Of a DNA stretch of 64,000 nt, positions 6,966 through 16,188 are shown one piece after another (position 1 is the stretch's first letter; every line of letters begins with the position of its first letter). The notes beneath the pieces are model-generated. The model did no database searches. It was not told the DNA's origin and saw only the letters and a program-made list of their open reading frames with translations. Location of the stretch: contig NZ_JASJAP010000003.1 in the NCBI RefSeq assembly GCF_030066995.1, forward strand, positions 62,001-126,000, read 5' to 3'. The DNA is from Erythrobacter sp. (GTDB lineage: Bacteria > Pseudomonadota > Alphaproteobacteria > Sphingomonadales > Sphingomonadaceae). Position numbers and translations under genes: made by a program.

Positions 6966-7387
6966 AGCGTTTTCACGTCAATCTGCGCGTGGCCGACCTG
7001 GAGGCCTCCACACGCTTTTACACCGAGATTTTCGGGGTCGAACCCGTCGTGAGCGAAACGGATTATCGCAAATGGATGCTCGATGATCCGCGGATCAATT
7101 TCTCGATCGAGCCTCAAGGCGCGTGCGAGGCGCAGAGCAGCCCGGACACCGGCGTGGCGCATCTGGGCCTTCAGGTCGACAGCCAGGCCGAGCTTGAGGA
7201 GATGCGAGCGCGGATCGGGAAGGCGGCGGCTCCCTCGTTCGACGAAGGCGAAACGCAGTGCTGCTACGCTCACTCTTTCAAGAGCTGGACGCGCGATCCC
7301 GACGGTGTGGTGTGGGAGACCTTCTTCACCGATGGCCAGCGGCGCGACTATGGAGCCGCGCCCCGGATCGCAGAGACGTTAAGCTAG
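6962..7387 (+). CDS. ArsI/CadI-like VOC-fold protein
   Basis: The 141-residue protein of the vicinal-oxygen-chelate fold starts MKRFHVNLRVADLEASTRFY. The metal ligands are predicted at H5, the histidine of GVAHLGLQV, and the glutamate of GVVWETFFTDG. The adjacent cysteines in EGETQCCYAHSFKSW are the hallmark of ArsI C-As lyases and of the CadI group, where they bind trivalent organoarsenicals. Coupling to an ArsR gene supports an arsenic or heavy-metal role. Substrate choice between ArsI activity and a cadmium-induced protein of unknown activity cannot be settled here. Confidence 0.82.
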   Translation: MKRFHVNLRVADLEASTRFYTEIFGVEPVVSETDYRKWMLDDPRINFSIEPQGACEAQSSPDTGVAHLGLQVDSQAELEEMRARIGKAAAPSFDEGETQCCYAHSFKSWTRDPDGVVWETFFTDGQRRDYGAAPRIAETLS

Positions 7388-7497
7388 GCCGCCCCATCGG
7401 GCTGGGCCCGGCGCGGTTATCCTAAGCAATTCATAACCCTTCGCGATTAACGTAGCGGCCCTGCGCGATGTGTGCAGGGTAAAGTTAACGGCGAAGC

Positions 7498-7854
7498 ATG
7501 CGAATATTTGTCGAAATCCTTGAGAACTTTGCGGACGGCGTTCGCCTGATCGTCGGTGTTCTCACGCTGATCATCATGGGCACAGTCCTCGTTTTCACCT
7601 TCGGCGCTTCCTATGTCGCGACCGGGGCGGCCGAGGAGATCGCCGAGCACGCGGAAGAGGTCGGGAAAGGGGCGATCCGCGCCCAGATCGCGGCCGAACG
7701 CAACCGCGAGCTTGCCAAGGACGGCTGGGGTTACGAAGCCGCATCGGGCGCGGGATCTGGAACGGGCGTCGGCGATTTCGGAGCGGAAACCGGGCCCGAT
7801 CGCGCGCGCCGCGCGCGCCAGGGTGGCGCGAACGATTGGGGCAGCGCTGAGTGA
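7498..7854 (+). CDS. hypothetical single-pass membrane protein, 118 aa
   Basis: A membrane helix (about residues 17-40, LIVGVLTLIIMGTVLVFTFG) is followed by a charged, Glu/Arg-rich helix and a Gly/Asp-rich tail. No family is recognised. Codon use matches its neighbours. It stands alone between the arsR-type operon and the PilZ genes. Confidence 0.6.
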   Translation: MRIFVEILENFADGVRLIVGVLTLIIMGTVLVFTFGASYVATGAAEEIAEHAEEVGKGAIRAQIAAERNRELAKDGWGYEAASGAGSGTGVGDFGAETGPDRARRARQGGANDWGSAE

Positions 7855-7925
7855 CACGCCATGATCCCGTGCGACCCAGAGCATCCCTCGGTTCCGAACC
7901 ACCAGGCTGAGCGCGAGTCGCTCCA

Positions 7926-8519
7926 ATGATCGAGCGTCCGCATTTTCGCGACCACGATGCGTTCGGCGAACACGCGGACGGGTCCGAAGACGGGACTGGC
8001 GGCGATCCATCGAGCCTGCGGGATGCGGTTGCGTTCTGGACCGACGAGACGAAGGTGGAGGGGCCGTCGGACGAGGCGCAGCTTGAACACTTTCTCGAAA
8101 CGCTTGAGCAGGCCACAGCGAACGCGCGCACCGAGGTCTCGACTGCGACAAACCCGGTCGGCCGCCGCGGCGCGGCGCGTCTGCGACTGAGTGTGCCCGC
8201 CGGCTTTACCGCTGTCGACCGCGCGCACTCCTGCATCTTGTTGAACCTCTCGCGGACAGGGGCCAAGATCGCCATTCTGGATCCGCTGCGCGAAGGCGAT
8301 GGCGGGATTCTGAGATGCGGATCCCTTTCGGTTTTCGCGATCGTGGCGCGGCGCGAGTTCAGTCTCAACGCGCTCCGATTCGAAGAACCGATTGGCGACG
8401 AAGACGTGCTGGCCATGCGTCGCTATTACGAAACCTTCGAACTGCGTGAACGCCGCAAGCTGATCGAAACCGCTCGCCGCTGGGCAAGTGGAGACAGCAA
8501 GGACGGGCGCGCCATGTAG
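7926..8519 (+). CDS. PilZ-domain protein, first of a tandem pair
   Basis: The 197-residue protein has an unstructured N-terminal third and a PilZ-like beta-barrel starting GRRGAARLRLSVPAGFTAVD and continuing with CILLNLSRTGAKIAI. PilZ domains bind cyclic-di-GMP through an RxxxR motif and a (D/N)xSxxG motif. Here NLSRTG fits the second, and RRGAARLR the first in a degenerate form. The C-terminal helices (DVLAMRRYYETFELRERRKL) are shared with the gene that follows. It is probably a diverged c-di-GMP effector. Whether it still binds the nucleotide is unknown. Confidence 0.82.
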   Translation: MIERPHFRDHDAFGEHADGSEDGTGGDPSSLRDAVAFWTDETKVEGPSDEAQLEHFLETLEQATANARTEVSTATNPVGRRGAARLRLSVPAGFTAVDRAHSCILLNLSRTGAKIAILDPLREGDGGILRCGSLSVFAIVARREFSLNALRFEEPIGDEDVLAMRRYYETFELRERRKLIETARRWASGDSKDGRAM

Positions 8520-8605
8520 GCCGGAGCGCTGGCGGCGTCCTAAGCATTCCTCCCTAGAAGTGGCTTTGCGCCCCTTTAGGAGCGGATGGTCAGGGTTCGC
8601 TAGCT

Positions 8606-9052
8606 ATGTCAGGGTCCCTCAGCTCTCTTGTCCGGCTGCCGCTTGGAGGCATCCCCTTCGTTGCCCCGCGCCCGGACGCCGATGAGGAACCCTTGGCGAA
8701 TGTCGGCCGCCGCAGAGCGGCTCGGCTGAGGCTCTCGATCCCGGCGAAGCTGGTCACGCTCTCCGAAACGCGTCGCTGCGTCCTGCTCGACATTTCGCGC
8801 ACCGGCGCGCAGATCAACCTCTCCAGGCCGCTCGGCGTCGGGGAGGCGGGGTTGCTGCAATTCGCCGATTACGAGTTGTTCGTAAGCGCCATCCGCGCGG
8901 CTACCGGGCGCAACGGGCTGGAATTCGACGCACAGATTGCGGATGAGGACGTGCTCGAAATCCGGCGGTTCGCCGACACGTTCGAACTCGATCAACGCCG
9001 GGCCTTGCTTCGCGAGGCGCAGCAATGGGCCACGGGCCGCGCGGCGGCTTGA
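8606..9052 (+). CDS. PilZ-domain protein, second of a tandem pair
   Basis: The 148-residue paralogue of the preceding gene has the same core (GRRRAARLRLSIPAKLVTLS, then VLLDISRTGAQINL) and the same C-terminal pattern (DEDVLEIRRFADTFELDQRR). RRRAARLR and DISRTG fit the cyclic-di-GMP-binding RxxxR and (D/N)xSxxG motifs better than the first copy does. It is shorter because it lacks the N-terminal extension. The two arose by local duplication. Targets are unknown; motility, adhesion or exopolysaccharide are usual for PilZ proteins. Confidence 0.85.
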   Translation: MSGSLSSLVRLPLGGIPFVAPRPDADEEPLANVGRRRAARLRLSIPAKLVTLSETRRCVLLDISRTGAQINLSRPLGVGEAGLLQFADYELFVSAIRAATGRNGLEFDAQIADEDVLEIRRFADTFELDQRRALLREAQQWATGRAAA

Positions 9053-9244
9053 CCGCCAAGGCCCGGCGCTCGGCTGAGCTCCGAAGAAAATCAGCGCAGA
9101 CGCTCTTGCCAAACGGGGCGGGCACGCCTACCTCGCATGCATCCCGACATTGTTGAGATCGTGACGGGCTGGCGCCGACAGGGGCCGGCACAAAGTGTCT
9201 TGGCTGACGCAGCGGGGTCATGGACGCAGAGTATAAAGGACCGG

Positions 9245-9817
9245 ATGACCGACCTCACACGCCTTGTTGAACTGGTTGAGCCCGAGGCTCGCGCGCTCGG
9301 CTTTGAGCTGGTGCGCGTCCAGATGATGCAGTCCGAGGCGGGGGAAGGTGGCCAGGCGCTTCAGATCATGGCGGAAGACCCCGCAACGGGGCAGCTGGTG
9401 ATCGAGCAGTGCGCCAGGCTTTCGCGCAAGGTCTCCGATCTGATCGACGAGCGTGAGGAAGCTGGCGAGGTGCTGGTGGAAGGCGCCTATCATCTCGAAG
9501 TGTCCTCGCCCGGAATTGATCGCCCTTTGACGCGGGATAAGGACTTCGCGAACTGGGCCGGACACGAAGCGCGCATCGTGATGCAAAAGGGGTGGACCGG
9601 CGAAGAGAAAGCGCAGCGCGTGTTCAAGGGCGAGCTCAAGGGCCTTGAAAACGGGGTCGTCTCGCTCGACGAAACCAAGATGGGCGTGGTGGTGGAGTTG
9701 CCGCGCGAGAAGATTCACAGCGCAAAGCTGGTCCTGACCGACAAGTTGATCGCTGCCACCAAGCCGCTCGATGCGAGCGGTGCGGATGATATTGTAGAGG
9801 AACACGACGAAGATTGA
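9245..9817 (+). CDS. rimP: ribosome maturation factor RimP
   Basis: The 190-residue RimP starts MTDLTRLVELVEPEARALGF. It contains the domain junction CARLSRKVSDLID and the conserved YHLEVSSPGIDRPLTRDKDF, followed by the C-terminal SH3-like domain. RimP helps assemble the 30S subunit. The ATG at 9245 is chosen because the family begins here; the frame is open to 9137, but that extension is not RimP-like. It is the first gene of the rimP-nusA-infB cluster. Confidence 0.95.
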   Translation: MTDLTRLVELVEPEARALGFELVRVQMMQSEAGEGGQALQIMAEDPATGQLVIEQCARLSRKVSDLIDEREEAGEVLVEGAYHLEVSSPGIDRPLTRDKDFANWAGHEARIVMQKGWTGEEKAQRVFKGELKGLENGVVSLDETKMGVVVELPREKIHSAKLVLTDKLIAATKPLDASGADDIVEEHDED

Positions 9818-9830
9818 CGTGCAGCCGCTC

Positions 9831-9890
9831 CCCCGCGAAGGCGTGGGTCCAGTCGGCACCAAGAGCAACTGGGTCCCCGCCTTCGCGGGG
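9831..9890. repeat. intergenic hairpin repeat (CCCCGCGAAGGCG class)
   Basis: The left arm from 9831 (CCCCGCGAAGGCG) pairs with the right arm ending at 9890 (CGCCTTCGCGGGG), with extra pairing toward the loop (GTCCAGT and ACTGGGT). It lies between rimP and nusA. It belongs to the same family as the repeat between rpsO and pnp. Confidence 0.85.
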
Positions 9891-9919
9891 ACGCGTACAG
9901 AGAAGAAGGTAAAACGAAA

Positions 9920-11563
9920 ATGGCCAGTGCGATTTCCGCCAACAAGGCAGAATTGCTTGCGATTGCGAATTCCGTCGCATCGGAGAAGATGATCGACAAA
10001 GCGATCGTCATCGAGGCGATGGAAGAGGCGATTCAGAAATCGGCTCGCAACCGCTACGGCGCGGAGAACGACATCCGCGCCAAGCTCGATCCGCAGACCG
10101 GCGATCTGACGCTCTGGCGTGTGGTCGAAGTGGTTGAAGAGGTCGAAGACTACTTCAAGCAGGTCGATCTCAAGCAAGCGCAAAAGCTTCAGGATGGGGC
10201 CGCGATCGGCGACTTTATCGTCGACCCGCTGCCCCCGGTGGATCTGGGCCGTATCGACGCGCAGAGCGCCAAGCAGGTGATCTTCCAGAAGGTGCGCGAC
10301 GCCGAGCGTGAGCGCCAGTACGAGGAATTCAAGGACCGCGCGGGCGAGATTATCACCGGCGTGATCAAGTCGGTCGAGTTCGGCCATGTCATCGTCAACC
10401 TTGGCCGCGCCGAAGGCGTTATCCGCCGCGATCAGCAGATCCCGCGTGAAGCGGCCCGCGTGGGCGAACGTGTCCGCGCGCTGATCACCAAGGTTGAGCG
10501 CAATAATCGCGGCCCGCAGATCTTCCTGTCGCGCGCCGCGCCCGATTTCATGCGCAAGCTCTTCGCGCAGGAAGTGCCCGAGATTTACGATGGCATCATC
10601 GAGATCAAGGCCGCCGCGCGCGATCCGGGCAGCCGCGCGAAGATCGGCGTGATCAGCCACGACAGCAGCATCGATCCGGTCGGCGCGTGCGTCGGCATGA
10701 AGGGCAGCCGCGTGCAAGCGGTGGTGCAGGAACTTCAGGGTGAGAAGATCGACATCATCCCGTGGTCCGAAGACACCGCCACCTTTATCGTGAACGCGCT
10801 GCAGCCCGCAACGGTCAGCCGCGTCGTTCTCGACGAGGACGATGGCCGCATCGAAGTGGTCGTGCCCGACGATCAGCTCAGCCTGGCGATCGGTCGCCGT
10901 GGTCAGAATGTGCGTCTCGCCAGCCAGCTGACGACGCATCAGATCGACATCATGACCGAGGAAGAGGCGAGCGAAAAGCGCTCGAAGGAGTTCGCCGAGC
11001 GCTCCAAGATGTTCGAAGAGGAACTCGACGTCGACGAAACGCTCTCGCAGCTGCTCGTTGCCGAAGGCTTCGCGATGCTGGAGGAAGTCGCCTATGTCGA
11101 GCTGGCAGAGCTTGCGGCGATCGAGGGCTTCGATGAGGAACTGGCCGAAGAACTCCAGAGCCGCGCTGTCGAAGCCATTGAGCGTCAGGAAGAGGCGCAC
11201 CGCACCGCGCGCCGCGAACTGGGTGTCGAAGACGATCTTGCGACCATGCCGCACCTGACCGAAGCGATGCTGGTCGTACTGGGCAAGGCGGGCATCAAGA
11301 CGCTGGATGACCTGGCGGATCTGGCGACCGACGAACTCATCGCCAAGAAGCGCGAAGCGCCGCGTCGCCGCAACACCGCCGACGGCCCGCCGATGCGGCG
11401 TCCGCAGCGCGAGCAGGACAAAGGCGGCGTGCTTGGCGAATACGGCCTTACCGAAGAGCAGGGCAACGAGATCATCATGGCCGCCCGCGCGCACTGGTTC
11501 GAAGACGAGGAACCCGCCGCACAGGCGACTCAGGAGGCCGCCAATGCGGACTCCACCCAATGA
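9920..11563 (+). CDS. nusA: transcription termination/antitermination factor NusA
   Basis: The 547-residue NusA has an N-terminal RNA polymerase-binding domain (residues 1-125), an S1 domain (AGEIITGVIKSVEFGHVIVN) and two KH domains (VGACVGMKGSRVQAVVQELQ; LAIGRRGQNVRLASQLT). Two C-terminal helix-hairpin-helix acidic repeats follow, ending in an extra tail with DLATDELIAKKREAPRR. It modulates pausing and termination and takes part in rRNA antitermination. The ribosome site GAAGAAGG precedes the ATG. Its end overlaps the ylxR start by 20 bases. Confidence 0.97.
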   Translation: MASAISANKAELLAIANSVASEKMIDKAIVIEAMEEAIQKSARNRYGAENDIRAKLDPQTGDLTLWRVVEVVEEVEDYFKQVDLKQAQKLQDGAAIGDFIVDPLPPVDLGRIDAQSAKQVIFQKVRDAERERQYEEFKDRAGEIITGVIKSVEFGHVIVNLGRAEGVIRRDQQIPREAARVGERVRALITKVERNNRGPQIFLSRAAPDFMRKLFAQEVPEIYDGIIEIKAAARDPGSRAKIGVISHDSSIDPVGACVGMKGSRVQAVVQELQGEKIDIIPWSEDTATFIVNALQPATVSRVVLDEDDGRIEVVVPDDQLSLAIGRRGQNVRLASQLTTHQIDIMTEEEASEKRSKEFAERSKMFEEELDVDETLSQLLVAEGFAMLEEVAYVELAELAAIEGFDEELAEELQSRAVEAIERQEEAHRTARRELGVEDDLATMPHLTEAMLVVLGKAGIKTLDDLADLATDELIAKKREAPRRRNTADGPPMRRPQREQDKGGVLGEYGLTEEQGNEIIMAARAHWFEDEEPAAQATQEAANADSTQ

Positions 11564-12332
11564 GGCGCTGAACCCCGACATCGTCGAGGACCGCGCTCCC
11601 GGAAGCCATTCCGGGAGCGAACGCCGCTGCGTCCTTTCCGGAGAGACTCACCCGCGCGAGAGCCTTGTGCGCTTGGCGATCTCGCCCGCCAGGGACGATG
11701 GAACATGCGACGTGCTGCCCGATGCAGGGGCGAAGGCGCCGGGTCGTGGCGCGTGGATTGCGCCAGACAGCGCCGCGCTTGAAACCGCTATCGCCAATGG
11801 CCAGCTTAAAGGAGCGCTGGCGCGCGCGTTTAAGGGGGCAAAACTAACCATCCCCAACAATTTGCCAGAGCTCGTCGAGGCGGCCCTGCGCCGCCATGTG
11901 ACGGATCGGCTGGGGCTGGAGATGCGCGCGGGCAACATCGTGCTTGGTTCGGGCCGGATCGCCGAGCAGGCGCGCTGCGGGTCGGTGGCGCTCTTGCTTC
12001 ACGCGGCCGATGCCAGCGAAGACGGGCGCAAAAAGCTCGATCAGGCGTGGCGCGTCGGCCTCGATGCGCAAGGGTCCGGCGTGCGAGGCACCGTCTTGCC
12101 TCTGGACCGAGAGGCGCTGTCTGTGGCATTGGGCCGCGAAAATGTCGTCCATCTGGGCGTTTCGGGCCACTCTGGCGACTTGCGCGCGGCAAACAGAGTG
12201 GAGCAGGCGGTCTCGCGTCTGATGAAATTTGTCAGGACTGAACCGCTTGCAGCGGCCCAGCCCGATGCTCAAGGCGGGGCTGATGCGCCGTCTCATCTGT
12301 CTTCCGGACAGACGACACATGAGAATACGTGA
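11544..12332 (+). CDS. YlxR-family RNA-binding protein with C-terminal L7Ae-like domain
   Basis: The 262-residue protein starts at the ATG at 11544 (AGGAGG just upstream), inside the 3' end of nusA. The N-terminal domain has the YlxR/DUF448 motif SERRCVLSGETHPRESLVRL and then DVLPDAGAKAPGRGAWIAP. The C-terminal half (RLGLEMRAGNIVLGSGRI, then VALLLHAADA) resembles L7Ae-type RNA-binding domains. Such two-domain proteins are usual between nusA and infB in alphaproteobacteria. A role in RNA processing or RNase P modulation is known for YlxR homologues only. Confidence 0.88.
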   Translation: MRTPPNEALNPDIVEDRAPGSHSGSERRCVLSGETHPRESLVRLAISPARDDGTCDVLPDAGAKAPGRGAWIAPDSAALETAIANGQLKGALARAFKGAKLTIPNNLPELVEAALRRHVTDRLGLEMRAGNIVLGSGRIAEQARCGSVALLLHAADASEDGRKKLDQAWRVGLDAQGSGVRGTVLPLDREALSVALGRENVVHLGVSGHSGDLRAANRVEQAVSRLMKFVRTEPLAAAQPDAQGGADAPSHLSSGQTTHENT

Positions 12333-12349
12333 AGGAATAACGAGCTAGA

Positions 12350-14914
12350 ATGAGCGACGAAAACAACAAACGCACCCGTAAGCCGCTGGGCCTCAAACGG
12401 TCGGTCGACGCTGGCGAGGTCAAACAGACCTTTAGCCACGGCCGCACCAACAAGGTCGCGGTCGAGGTGAAGCGGCGCCGCAAGCTCGTGAAGCCGGGCG
12501 AAACCCCCGCGCCTGCGCCAGAGGCGACGCCCGCTCCCACGCCCGCGCCCGCTCCGGCCCCGGCTCCTGCGGCCAGGAAGACGGCTGCGCCCAAGAAAAA
12601 GGCGCCCGCTGGCGAGACAGCGCAGGAGCGCGTGAAGCGTCTGGAGCGTGAAGCGGAGGAAATGCGCCTCGCGCAGCAGGCTGAGGACCGCAAGCGCGAA
12701 GAGGAAGCGGCCAAGAAGCGCGAGCTGGACGAGAAGCGCCGCGCCGAGGAAAACCGCAAGGCCGAAGAAGAGGCCGAGAAGCGCGCCCGAGAAGAGGCCG
12801 AAGCCGCCGCCATGGCGGAGGCCGAAGCGGCGAAACAGGCCGCCGATGCAAGCGGCGCCGAGCCGGGCGAAGCGAAGGCGGGTGGCAAACCAACGGTCTC
12901 GCGCAAGTTCACGCCCGTCGCGCGGCCCGAACCCAAGCGCCCGGCCAAGAAGAAGGAAGAAAAACGCGCCGAGACAGTCGGCGGTGGCAAGGACAAGCGC
13001 CGTTCAGGCAAGCTCACCGTTTCCAAGGCTCTCAACGAAGACGAAGGGCGGCGCGCCCGCAGCCTCGCCGCGTTGAAGCGCGCGCGGGAGAAGGAACGCC
13101 GGATGCAGGGCGGGGGCTCATCGAAGCCCCGCGAAAAGCAGGTGCGCGACGTGGTCGTTCCCGAGGCGATCACCGTGCAGGAACTCGCCAACCGCATGGC
13201 CGAGAAGGGCGCGGATCTGGTGAAGGAATTGTTCAATCTGGGTATGATGGTGACCGTCAACCAGACGATCGACGCCGACACGGCGGAATTGCTGGTCGAA
13301 CAGTTCGGCCACAACATCCAGCGCGTTTCGGAAGCCGATGTCGATATCTCGACCGAAGAGGATGTCGATCCCGAAGAGACCCTGAAGCCGCGCCCGCCCG
13401 TCGTGACGATCATGGGGCATGTCGATCACGGCAAGACCTCGCTGCTCGATGCGCTGCGCGGCACTGACGTGACCAAGGGCGAAGCCGGCGGCATCACCCA
13501 GCACATCGGCAGCTACCAGATCACCACCAAGGGCTCCGGTAAGGATAAGGGGCAGAAGATCACCTTCCTCGATACGCCCGGCCACGCCGCGTTTACCGAG
13601 ATGCGCGCGCGCGGGGCGAACGTCACCGACATCGTTGTGCTGGTCGTCGCGGCGGATGACGGCATCATGCCGCAAACGATCGAGGCCATTAACCACACCA
13701 AGGCCGCCGGCGTCCCGATGATTGTCGCGATCAACAAGATGGACAAGCCCGAAGCCAATCCGGACAATGTGCGCAACCGTCTGCTTGAGCACGAAGTGAT
13801 CGTGGAAAAACTCTCGGGCGATGTTCAGGATGTCGAGGTTTCGGCCACGAAGAAGACCGGCCTCGATGAGCTTCTGGAAGCCATCAACGTTCAGGCCGAA
13901 CTGCTTGAACTCAAGGCCAATCCGGATCGCGATGCGGATGCGACCGTGATCGAAGCGCAGCTTGACAAGGGCCGCGGCCCGGTTGCGACCGTGCTGGTGA
14001 CACGCGGTACATTGAAGCGCGGCGACACCTTTGTGGTCGGCACGCAGAGCGGGCGCGTGCGCGCGATCGTCGATGACCAGGGCAAACAGATCAAGAAGGC
14101 CGGCCCGTCCATGCCGGTCGAGGTGCTGGGCCTTGGCGGGGTGCCCTCGGCGGGTGACCAGCTTACCGTCGTCGAGAACGAGCAGCGCGCCCGCGAGGTC
14201 GCCGAATACCGACAAGAGAAAGCGACCGAGAAGCGCACCGCTCTGGCGCCGACCAGTTTCGATACGATGTTCAACAATCTGGCGAGCAACGTCATCGAGT
14301 GGCCGGTGCTGGTTAAGGCCGATGTGCAAGGGTCGGTCGAAGCCATTGTCAACGCGCTGCACAACATCTCGAACGACGAGATCAAGGTGCGCGTGCTGCA
14401 CGCGGGCGTTGGCGCGATTACCGAGACGGATGTCTCGCTTGCCGCTGCGTCCAACGCGCCGATCATCGGCTTCAACGTTCGCCCCAATGCCAAAGCGCGC
14501 GAGCTGGTGAAGCGCGACGATGTGCGCATGATGTATTACGACGTGATCTATCATCTCACCGAAGAGGTGGCGAAAGAGATGGCGGGCGAGCTCGGTCCCG
14601 AACGGATCGAGACGGTTGTTGGCCGCGCCGAGGTCAAGCAGGTCTTCCCGGCGGGCAAGAAGGACAAGGCCGCGGGGCTCCTCGTCATCGACGGCGTTAT
14701 CCGCCAGGGCCTGTTCACGCGTCTCACGCGCGAGGACGTTATCGTCTCGGCCACCAAGATCGCCTCGCTGCGGCGCTTCAAGGACGATGTGGACGAGGTC
14801 CGCGCCGGCCTCGAATGCGGCGTGGTGCTCGAAGACACGAACGACATCAAACCGGGCGACAACCTCGAAGTCTTCGAAGTCGAAGAGCGCGAGCGGACGC
14901 TGGAGGTTGGGTGA
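12350..14914 (+). CDS. infB: translation initiation factor IF-2
   Basis: The 854-residue protein has an N-terminal disordered, Lys/Glu/Ala-rich region with a proline-alanine run, then an IF2-N domain ([20 protein letters not shown]). The GTPase domain follows with G1 [10 protein letters not shown]3 DTPGH and G4 NKMD, and domains II to IV continue to the C-terminus. It delivers initiator tRNA to the 30S subunit. Its stop overlaps the ATG of the next small gene (TGATG). Confidence 0.97.
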   Translation: MSDENNKRTRKPLGLKRSVDAGEVKQTFSHGRTNKVAVEVKRRRKLVKPGETPAPAPEATPAPTPAPAPAPAPAARKTAAPKKKAPAGETAQERVKRLEREAEEMRLAQQAEDRKREEEAAKKRELDEKRRAEENRKAEEEAEKRAREEAEAAAMAEAEAAKQAADASGAEPGEAKAGGKPTVSRKFTPVARPEPKRPAKKKEEKRAETVGGGKDKRRSGKLTVSKALNEDEGRRARSLAALKRAREKERRMQGGGSSKPREKQVRDVVVPEAITVQELANRMAEKGADLVKELFNLGMMVTVNQTIDADTAELLVEQFGHNIQRVSEADVDISTEEDVDPEETLKPRPPVVTIMGHVDHGKTSLLDALRGTDVTKGEAGGITQHIGSYQITTKGSGKDKGQKITFLDTPGHAAFTEMRARGANVTDIVVLVVAADDGIMPQTIEAINHTKAAGVPMIVAINKMDKPEANPDNVRNRLLEHEVIVEKLSGDVQDVEVSATKKTGLDELLEAINVQAELLELKANPDRDADATVIEAQLDKGRGPVATVLVTRGTLKRGDTFVVGTQSGRVRAIVDDQGKQIKKAGPSMPVEVLGLGGVPSAGDQLTVVENEQRAREVAEYRQEKATEKRTALAPTSFDTMFNNLASNVIEWPVLVKADVQGSVEAIVNALHNISNDEIKVRVLHAGVGAITETDVSLAAASNAPIIGFNVRPNAKARELVKRDDVRMMYYDVIYHLTEEVAKEMAGELGPERIETVVGRAEVKQVFPAGKKDKAAGLLVIDGVIRQGLFTRLTREDVIVSATKIASLRRFKDDVDEVRAGLECGVVLEDTNDIKPGDNLEVFEVEERERTLEVG

Positions 14915-15069
14915 TGAATGGGCTGGCCTATGTCGCAGCGGCGGCTTCGATTGCCTTTTACGCTTTCATAGCGTGGGCCGTTCTAGCGCACGTTAAGGAG
15001 CAACGTAGCCAGAGCGCGATTTTGGCAAAGATGGCGAGCCTGCTCGAGCGGTCTCTGAAGGACGATTGA
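14914..15069 (+). CDS. small single-pass membrane protein, 51 aa
   Basis: The product starts [20 protein letters not shown], a clear membrane helix. A short charged coil follows (KEQRSQSAILAKMASLLERS). The ATG overlaps the infB stop and its own stop overlaps the TTG start of the thioesterase gene, so it is translated in a coupled row. No family is recognised. Confidence 0.65.
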   Translation: MNGLAYVAAAASIAFYAFIAWAVLAHVKEQRSQSAILAKMASLLERSLKDD

Positions 15070-15521
15070 GCCAGGTCGTGGATTGGCGTGACCAAATCCA
15101 AGAGGGGGCCGACGGCTCCCCTCATTCGAACCTGCTCGGCTCGAAATTTGTGGACTTCGACGAAGCCACCCAAACCGCGACCATGCGCTTCACCGTGCGC
15201 AAGGAGATGACAACGTGGCGCGGGGGAGTGCAAGGCGGATTGATCGCGGGCTATCTCGATGATGTGATGGGCTACGCCTTTGTGGCCGCGACGGGCGGCG
15301 AGATGGCGCCGCTCAACCTTGAGCTTTCGATGAGCCTTATTCGCCTGGTCCCCGAAGGCGCGGAGATCATCGGCAAGGGCCGGGTGGTGAAGGCCGGACG
15401 CCGGGTCGTGTTCCTCGAAGGCGAATTGCTGGCCGAGGACGGGACGATCTACGCCCGCGCAACCTCCACCGCGATCCCCACCGCGCGACCTTCGCCGACC
15501 GAGACGGGGATGGGGCTTTGA
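15066..15521 (+). CDS. PaaI-type hotdog-fold thioesterase
   Basis: The 151-residue protein has the hotdog-fold pattern: HSNLLGSKFVDFDEATQTAT, then MTTWRGGVQGGLIAGYLDDV, where family members carry the active-site HGG-like motif (here VQGG) and an acidic residue on the central helix. LNLELSMSLIRLVPEG follows. It probably hydrolyses acyl-CoA esters; the substrate is unknown. The start is TTG, overlapping the previous stop. Confidence 0.82.
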   Translation: MSQVVDWRDQIQEGADGSPHSNLLGSKFVDFDEATQTATMRFTVRKEMTTWRGGVQGGLIAGYLDDVMGYAFVAATGGEMAPLNLELSMSLIRLVPEGAEIIGKGRVVKAGRRVVFLEGELLAEDGTIYARATSTAIPTARPSPTETGMGL

Positions 15522-15590
15522 TCGGCTTGACCATTCACTTAGTCCAAATTAGACAAAAGGAGTGAGGTCAAACTTTCCAAATCAGCAAGA

Positions 15591-15803
15591 TTGGCTCTTT
15601 TGAAGTCGAACAAGGCCAAGCTGATCCGTGCCAAGATCGAAGCGTTTGCGGAAGATCCGGATGTGACCCATCCCAATGTTACGAAGCTCAAAGGGCGGCC
15701 CGAATACCGTTTGAGGGTCCAGGACTGGCGGGTTATCTTTCTTCTCGAAGACAATCTCGCCTTGGTTCGTGACATTGGCCCGCGTGGCTCGATTTATGAA
15801 TAG
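15591..15803 (+). CDS. RelE/ParE-superfamily toxin, possibly lacking its native start
   Basis: The 70 residues from TTG at 15591 show the RelE-type core: KLIRAKIEAFAEDP, then KLKGRPEYRLRVQDWRVIF and RDIGPRGSIYE. Toxins of this family cleave ribosome-bound mRNA or inhibit gyrase. Family members normally have about 10 more residues before this point. The same frame upstream continues as VKLSKSARLA, which looks homologous, but it has no ATG, GTG or TTG before a stop at 15540. The native start may have been lost. It precedes the antitoxin gene by 7 bases. Confidence 0.8.
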   Translation: MALLKSNKAKLIRAKIEAFAEDPDVTHPNVTKLKGRPEYRLRVQDWRVIFLLEDNLALVRDIGPRGSIYE

Positions 15804-15810
15804 GTGATCC

Positions 15811-16188
15811 ATGACTGTGCAAGAAGTTGAAATTGCTGGAAAAAATATGGTGCTACTGACCAAGGCGCAGTATGATCAGCTTGCTGAAGCGGCGGAGAAT
15901 TATGCTGATATCTGCGCTGCAGTTGCCGCGCAGGAACGGGCTGATGCGGGGGAGGAGTATGTCCCTGCCGAGATGGTAGGCCGCATCCTTGATGGGGAAT
16001 CCGCCTTGAAGGTCTGGCGCGAGTATCGAGGTCTCACGCAAGAAGAACTCGCTCTAAAGGTGGGAAAACAGGGGTCATGGCTGGCCAAGATGGAAAAAGG
16101 AAAACTTAAGGGCGATGTTCAAATTTGGCGCAAGCTTGCTGGTGCCCTCAATGTCGAACTCGACGACATTCTCCCGCTGGAGGATTGA
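15811..16188 (+). CDS. HTH (Xre-type) antitoxin
   Basis: The 125-residue protein has an N-terminal helix-rich toxin-binding region ([20 protein letters not shown]) and a C-terminal Xre helix-turn-helix ([20 protein letters not shown], then MEKGK). The gene order, toxin then HTH antitoxin, is of the HigBA type. The ribosome site AGGTGA precedes the ATG. Its TGA overlaps the ATG of rbfA (TGATG), which is unusual for a toxin-antitoxin pair and ties rbfA translation to it. Confidence 0.87.
   Translation: MTVQEVEIAGKNMVLLTKAQYDQLAEAAENYADICAAVAAQERADAGEEYVPAEMVGRILDGESALKVWREYRGLTQEELALKVGKQGSWLAKMEKGKLKGDVQIWRKLAGALNVELDDILPLED

Noticed and set aside
9137..9244. N-terminal extension of RimP
   Set aside because: The frame is open to 9137, but the extra residues do not resemble RimP and the ATG at 9245 matches the family start.
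9218..11581. 787-residue open frame on the minus strand opposite rimP/nusA
   Set aside because: It runs antisense to clear NusA and RimP coding and has no recognisable domain; in high-GC genomes such mirror frames are common.
13118..14554. 478-residue open frame antisense to infB
   Set aside because: The sense strand encodes canonical IF-2 motifs; the His/Asp/Val-rich antisense translation is a typical shadow.
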